The notes beneath the pieces were generated by a model. That model saw only the letters and a list, made by a program, of their open reading frames with translations. It had not been told where the DNA came from and made no database searches. Positions 5,909 through 8,490 of a DNA stretch of 8,490 nucleotides are shown here, piece by piece; position 1 is the stretch's first letter; each line of letters starts with the position of its first letter. The DNA is taken from assembly GCA_945889365.1 (NCBI GenBank), contig CAMDBQ010000053.1:1-8490 (forward strand). Direction: 5' to 3'. The translations under genes and the position numbers were made by a program. The DNA is from Legionella genomosp. 1. Its GTDB lineage: Bacteria; Pseudomonadota; Gammaproteobacteria; Legionellales; Legionellaceae.

Positions 5909-6934
5909 TTAATCATCAATGGCTTGCCTTTTTATCATTTTTACAAGTCCTTCGACCCAAGTGGGATGAGTATTAAGGCAAGGAATGAAAGAAAAATCAC
6001 GGCCTCCAAGCTCTAGCCATTGGGCTCTGGCGCGAATGTTAATTTCCTCGAGTGTTTCCAAGCAATCTGAAACAAAGGATGGGCAAACAATAGCTATATT
6101 TTCTACCTTTTTTTGTCTTAAGACGTCTAAAATCAAATCAGTATAGGGTTTTATCCAAGGTGTTTTACCAAGTCGTGATTGAAAAGAAACCACATAGTCT
6201 GATGGATTTAAATGTAACTCTTTTGCAATGAGGCGAGAGGTTTCATAGCATTGTGCTCGATAACAATAGGTGTTCAATTGATCGGGCTCGGGGCAGGGTT
6301 CTGATCTTGAACATACAGAGCGACATGCACTTTTATCGATATGTCGTTCTGGTAATCCATGAAAACTAAAAATAAGAACATCGATTTTTTTATGGTTCAA
6401 ATGCTCCCTAATCCGGCTCGCATAAGCAGCAATAAAATCGGGGTTGTTGAAAAAATCTCTTTTTACACTAATTTCCGGAATATTCCATTGGTCACCAAGC
6501 ACCCTTAATAGCTCTTCTGTTGCAGATCCTGTTGCTGCTGATGAATATTGTGGAAATAAGGGAATAGCAATAATTTTTTTACACTCCTTAAGTGCACTAA
6601 AAGCTGAATCAATACTAGGATTTCCATATCGCATGCCTAACTCAATCTGTACTGAGGCATCAAATTCTTTTCTTACAGCGTCGACTAAATCCTGGCTATT
6701 GGTTAATAAAGGGGAGCCCTTATTACTCCATATCTGTTGATATGCATGAGCAGATTGCTTATATCTAAACGGTATGATGATCCAATTAACTAAAACGTAA
6801 CGTATGAACGTTGGTAAATCAATAACTCGAGGATCATTTAAAAACTGCTTCAAATAAGCATATACAGATTTTTGATCATCGTTATCAGGGGTTCCTAGAT
6901 TGATTAATAGCACACCTATTGTAGGCCTATCCAT
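5909..6934 (-). CDS. hemH: Ferrochelatase with internal cysteine-rich segment
   Basis: HemH inserts Fe2+ into protoporphyrin IX (or coproporphyrin in other lineages), the closing step of heme synthesis, at the inner face of the membrane. The product has 341 residues (E. coli 320). Landmarks are GVLLINLGTPD (7-17), SAHAYQQIWSNKGSPLL, LGMRYGNPSI, PLFPQYSSAATGSATEE, the catalytic histidine H192 in FSFHGLPERH, SRLGKTPWIKPYTD, and CPSFVSDCLETLEEI with its conserved glutamates. Between H192 and the QCYETSR helix lies a segment with C204, C208, C214, C224 and C229, absent from E. coli, which could ligate an Fe-S cluster. The frame is open to 7045, but MDRPTIG at 6934 is the start: AGGAG lies 5 nt upstream and homology begins there. 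It has its own promoter, and its stop is 2 bp from that of uvsE. Confidence 0.96.
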   Translation of the reverse strand: MDRPTIGVLLINLGTPDNDDQKSVYAYLKQFLNDPRVIDLPTFIRYVLVNWIIIPFRYKQSAHAYQQIWSNKGSPLLTNSQDLVDAVRKEFDASVQIELGMRYGNPSIDSAFSALKECKKIIAIPLFPQYSSAATGSATEELLRVLGDQWNIPEISVKRDFFNNPDFIAAYASRIREHLNHKKIDVLIFSFHGLPERHIDKSACRSVCSRSEPCPEPDQLNTYCYRAQCYETSRLIAKELHLNPSDYVVSFQSRLGKTPWIKPYTDLILDVLRQKKVENIAIVCPSFVSDCLETLEEINIRARAQWLELGGRDFSFIPCLNTHPTWVEGLVKMIKRQAIDD

Positions 6935-6939
6935 TGGAA

Positions 6940-6955
6940 CTCCTGCTTTAAAGCA
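6940..6955 (-). promoter_or_regulatory. hemH ribosome binding site beside a 12-bp palindrome
   Basis: On the minus strand AGGAG (6944-6940) is 5 nt before the hemH ATG and decides the start. Abutting it is the perfect palindrome TGCTTTAAAGCA (6944-6955), which could form a small hairpin touching the ribosome binding site. Confidence 0.6.
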
Positions 6956-6967
6956 ACTGCACATTGT

Positions 6968-6987
6968 GGGTATGCAAATGGATACCC
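6968..6987. promoter_or_regulatory. Inverted repeat at the predicted hemH transcription start
   Basis: Perfect arms GGGTAT (6968-6973) and ATACCC (6982-6987) flank 8 nt. The repeat begins where the hemH transcript is predicted to start. It could be an operator for a dimeric regulator or a 5' stem-loop. It does not resemble a Fur box. Confidence 0.4.
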
Positions 6988-6994
6988 TTTCTCT

Positions 6995-7023
6995 ATCATA
7001 CGCCTGGTCGTACGTTGGGTAAA
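6995..7023 (-). promoter_or_regulatory. Promoter of hemH
   Basis: Reading the minus strand, TTTACC (7023-7018) and TATGAT (7000-6995) are separated by exactly 17 bp, close to the sigma-70 consensus. The predicted start near 6988 gives a leader of about 54 nt. Confidence 0.6.
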
Positions 7024-7080
7024 TTAATTTTACAAAAAACATCACGGCTGTCGCATTAAAATTTGATCAACCTGCTGTAG

Positions 7081-7098
7081 GTTGGGCCTTGGCCCAAC
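7081..7098. repeat. Perfect hairpin repeat upstream of hemH
   Basis: GTTGGGCC (7081-7088) and GGCCCAAC (7091-7098) are perfectly complementary around TT. The GTAGGTTGGGCC-type sequence looks like a dispersed intergenic repeat. No T-tract follows on either strand. The rest of the gap between the hemH promoter and the IS66-like DNA (about 7024-7226) holds no gene that I can support. Confidence 0.5.
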
Positions 7099-7278
7099 AA
7101 TAAGGTATTGAAATCCACGTTTGCAGCTAAAAGTCCTTGTCAAAATACAGTCATTGGATCTAATCTGTGCGCTCACGGAATTTTATACCAGTCCAAACCA
7201 CATGCAATATCGTAGATTGACCATTCGTGAGCTTCCGGTGAGGCCGGTGTGATCTGTTAATTTTTTCCTGATAAAGTC

Positions 7279-7310
7279 CCTGCTGTTATCAATTATCAAT
7301 CAGCAGGAGA
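7279..7310 (+). promoter_or_regulatory. Hairpin covering the ribosome binding site of the tnpA/tnpB remnant
   Basis: CCTGCTG (7279-7285) pairs perfectly with CAGCAGG (7301-7307) around the direct repeat TTATCAATTATCAAT. The Shine-Dalgarno AGGAGA (7305-7310) overlaps the 3' arm and sits 6 nt before the ATG at 7317. Such masking is a known way for insertion sequences to limit translation. Here it is inferred from pairing only. Confidence 0.4.
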
Positions 7311-7316
7311 ATTATC

Positions 7317-7547
7317 ATGTCCCAAAACAATATTACCTCAATTAGCCAATTCCAACAAAAATCGACTGAGGTTGCCATAACATTAGATAGTGTTAAAGCA
7401 GCCATCAAGGTGTTGCTGTATGGTGGCACAGGGTTTGGGTTGTGTCATAAGCGATTATCAAAGGGACAGTTTAAGCAATGGCCGACTAATCCAGGCAGCG
7501 TAGTCACGATTGAACCAAGGCAACTGAGTCTTTTGCGGCAACAGTAA
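7317..7547 (+). pseudogene. IS66 accessory protein remnant (TnpA-like N-terminus joined to TnpB C-terminus)
   Basis: This is a 76-codon ORF with a good start (ATG after AGGAGA). From about residue 27 it matches the C-terminal part of the IS66 TnpB accessory protein: IKVLLYGGTGFGLCHKRLSKGQF followed by WP and a final segment like ELAMLL (RQLSLL), where TnpB usually reads KLLWWDRxGFxLWYKRLExGxFxWP. The first 25 residues (MSQNNITSISQFQQKSTEV) do not belong to TnpB and look more like the N-terminus of an IS66 TnpA-type protein. An internal deletion that fused the two genes in frame is the simplest reading. TnpB proteins are normally above 100 residues, and the N-terminal RxPxDMRKSxDGL motif is missing. 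A residual product is possible, but it should not support transposition. Confidence 0.72.
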
Positions 7548-7554
7548 TACGCTA

Positions 7555-8293
7555 CTATGCTACAAGTGCAAAAGACAGGTTTGCAATGGTATCCAAATAA
7601 TTCCATGGCAGCCAAAACTCTGGATTCATTTTAACCGCAGGCCCATGGCGCTGCAGTGTATTTAGATAATCGTAAGGATTCACGCCGTTTCGTGTGCACG
7701 TATAAATGAGGCTCATTAAGCAATCGCCGACCGCGGCCCCTTTTGGGGTTTTATAAAAAAGTGAGTTTCGGCGGTGTCGAATGGCTATTTTTATAGCACG
7801 CTTTGCCCATGAACTATCCAATGGCGCACCAGCCACTCGTAAAAATGTCGTGAGCGGTATCCAGTGCCTGAGCATATATCGGACGGCTTCTCCAAGTCCG
7901 CTGTTGGGCTCGTTCAGCTCATAGGTCAATTGATTATTTAACCAAAGACGTAATGCCTCCATTAACGGGTGGCTATGTGTTTGGTGATAAAGTAATCGTT
8001 CTTGAGGTGAAAGTTTCACCTCTTTACAGTGTTTGTCATTCGCATACACCTGACCAATCATATCCAGCGCGAAATCGCATTCTTTATCAAAGGCACCAAG
8101 CAGCTCGAAGAATTCCCTTCTGCCATGAACCAGGCAAAAGCACCGTATGAATCGTGCTGTTGGCTCGGCGTCCATCATTGCTATCACGGGTTCTTTCGTT
8201 GTTCGATTGGCTAAAATGGCATCTGCATTATTCCCTGCATGGTTTCTACCCGTAAAGAACAAGTGTATTTTGTGTTCTTCATAGACCGAAGCT
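7555..8293 (-). pseudogene. IS66-family transposase TnpC, C-terminal half, inactive
   Basis: This is the C-terminal half of the DDE transposase of IS66 elements. Recognisable blocks are LFFTGRNHAGNNADAILANR, MMDAEPTARF, CLVHGRREFFELLGAF, LSPQERLLYHQTHSHPLMEAL, EPNSGLGEAVRYMLRHW, FLRVAGAPLDSSWAKRAIK, HRRNSLFYKTPKGAAVGDCLMSLI, and the C-terminal WLPWNYLDTIA. Homology extends upstream of the TTG at 8262 (SVYEEHKIHL) to about 8293, where an in-frame TAA blocks the frame. Roughly the first half of the protein, with the zinc-finger and first catalytic aspartate regions, is gone. The conserved DNNxxER motif reads DSSWAKR, so the catalytic glutamate is a lysine. It is therefore a dead fragment. It points opposite to the accessory remnant 7 bp away. 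Confidence 0.9.
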
Positions 8294-8340
8294 TAAAAGT
8301 TGTTTGACAATCGGAAAATAAGCTGTCACATTTAGCTTCG
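8287..8340. promoter_or_regulatory. Nested inverted repeats and possible promoter before the PAS gene
   Basis: Outer arms CGAAGCT (8287-8293) and AGCTTCG (8334-8340) extend to 10 bp with one bulge. Inner arms TGACA (8305-8309) and TGTCA (8324-8328) lie within. A consensus -35 TTGACA (8304-8309) is part of the inner arm. The best -10 at 17 bp spacing is CACATT (8327-8332), which is poor. The arrangement would suit a regulator-controlled promoter. Confidence 0.35.
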
Positions 8341-8364
8341 AAAAAAAACAGAGGCATCAATCTA

Positions 8365-8490
8365 ATGCAACTTTCCTTAGAAAAAATTTTAAATGATGAG
8401 CAGTTCAGCCTTAGCTTACTTGAAATCTTGTTGGAAAATAGTTACGACTCAATCATAATAACTGATTGTACTGAAGACACTTTGATCATG
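8365..8490 (+). CDS. PAS-domain sensor protein (3' part outside the window)
   Basis: Only the first 42 codons are present. They read into NSYDSIIITDCTEDTLIM (residues 25-42), which matches the opening beta strands of a PAS sensor domain (typically SIxITDxxGxIxYVNxAF). A short helical lead (about 1-24) precedes it. No signal peptide or membrane segment is seen, so a cytoplasmic sensor is likely. The output module is off the window: histidine kinase, diguanylate cyclase or EAL phosphodiesterase are all possible. The ATG at 8365 has GAGG at 8351-8354, 10 nt upstream, a slightly long spacing. The gene begins about 70 bp past the IS66 remnant, so its regulatory region may have been altered by that insertion. 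Confidence 0.7.
   Translation, partial: MQLSLEKILNDEQFSLSLLEILLENSYDSIIITDCTEDTLIM

Larger units (their letters stand above)
7227..8293. mobile_element. Rearranged remnant of IS66-family insertion sequence(s)
   Basis: The region contains an accessory-protein fragment on the + strand (7317-7547) and a TnpC transposase fragment on the - strand (7555-8293). In an intact IS66 element tnpA, tnpB and tnpC lie on one strand, so this tail-to-tail layout means inversion with deletion, or the fusion of two copies. GTGAGCTTCCGGTGAGGCCGG starting at 7227 may be the left terminal repeat, since IS66 ends commonly begin GTAAGC. A weak inverted counterpart (ACCGAAGCTTA, 8285-8295) lies at the other edge. 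I found no target duplication. The element cannot be autonomous. Confidence 0.75.

Noticed and set aside
6444..6740. Plus-strand ORF of 98 codons inside hemH
   Set aside because: It is antisense to conserved hemH motifs and has no recognisable product.
6935..7045. N-terminal extension of hemH to the upstream ATG at 7045
   Set aside because: The 37 extra residues are unlike any ferrochelatase, cover the promoter and inverted repeat, and AGGAG sits directly before the ATG at 6934.
7171..7234. Inverted repeat GCTCACG (7171-7177) and CGTGAGC (7226-7232)
   Set aside because: Arms are only 7 bp with a 48-nt gap, and the right arm overlaps the possible IS66 end. It is too weak to call a feature.
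7953..8214. Two short plus-strand ORFs within the TnpC fragment
   Set aside because: They are antisense shadows of clear IS66 transposase coding sequence.

Overview
The window is a chromosomal segment from a gammaproteobacterium with moderately AT-rich DNA. The best match I can suggest is a relative of the Legionellales. This rests on the pheT-ihfA and rplM-rpsI pairs, the style of the proteins, and a ferrochelatase with an internal cysteine-rich segment that I recall from Legionella-type enzymes. No rRNA or 16S marker is present, so the order-level placement is inference.

Bases 1-3600 are conserved housekeeping DNA, all on the + strand. The order is the 3' three quarters of pheT (phenylalanyl-tRNA synthetase beta), ihfA (IHF alpha), a small thioredoxin-like [2Fe-2S] ferredoxin, then the L13-S9 ribosomal operon rplM-rpsI. 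That operon has its own good sigma-70-like promoter and ends in a textbook intrinsic terminator. A palindromic dispersed-repeat element sits between ihfA and the ferredoxin gene. rpsI is not followed by petABC/sspAB as in many gammaproteobacteria.

Bases 3600-7050 look more variable. A HAD phosphatase gene has its own promoter just past the rpsI terminator. Next come a small, doubtful minus-strand ORF (possibly a truncated transposase) that ends in a hairpin repeat, and a noncoding stretch that can be drawn as a closed multi-branch structure. Then follow uvsE (UV damage endonuclease) and, convergent with it at a 2-bp gap, hemH (ferrochelatase, minus strand). hemH has a good promoter with an inverted repeat at the predicted transcription start.

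Bases 7050-8300 are a graveyard of IS66-family DNA. A short + strand ORF joins an accessory-protein-like N-terminus to the C-terminal part of TnpB. It faces, tail to tail, a minus-strand C-terminal half of the TnpC transposase that has lost its conserved DNNxxER glutamate. After it, a regulatory-looking stretch with nested inverted repeats precedes the first 42 codons of a PAS-domain protein that runs off the window.

No complete new system is visible. The items most worth checking are the multi-branch structure at 4706-4825, the rearranged IS66 remnant, the 12-residue insertion in S9, the cysteine segment of HemH, and the inverted repeats upstream of hemH and of the PAS gene.
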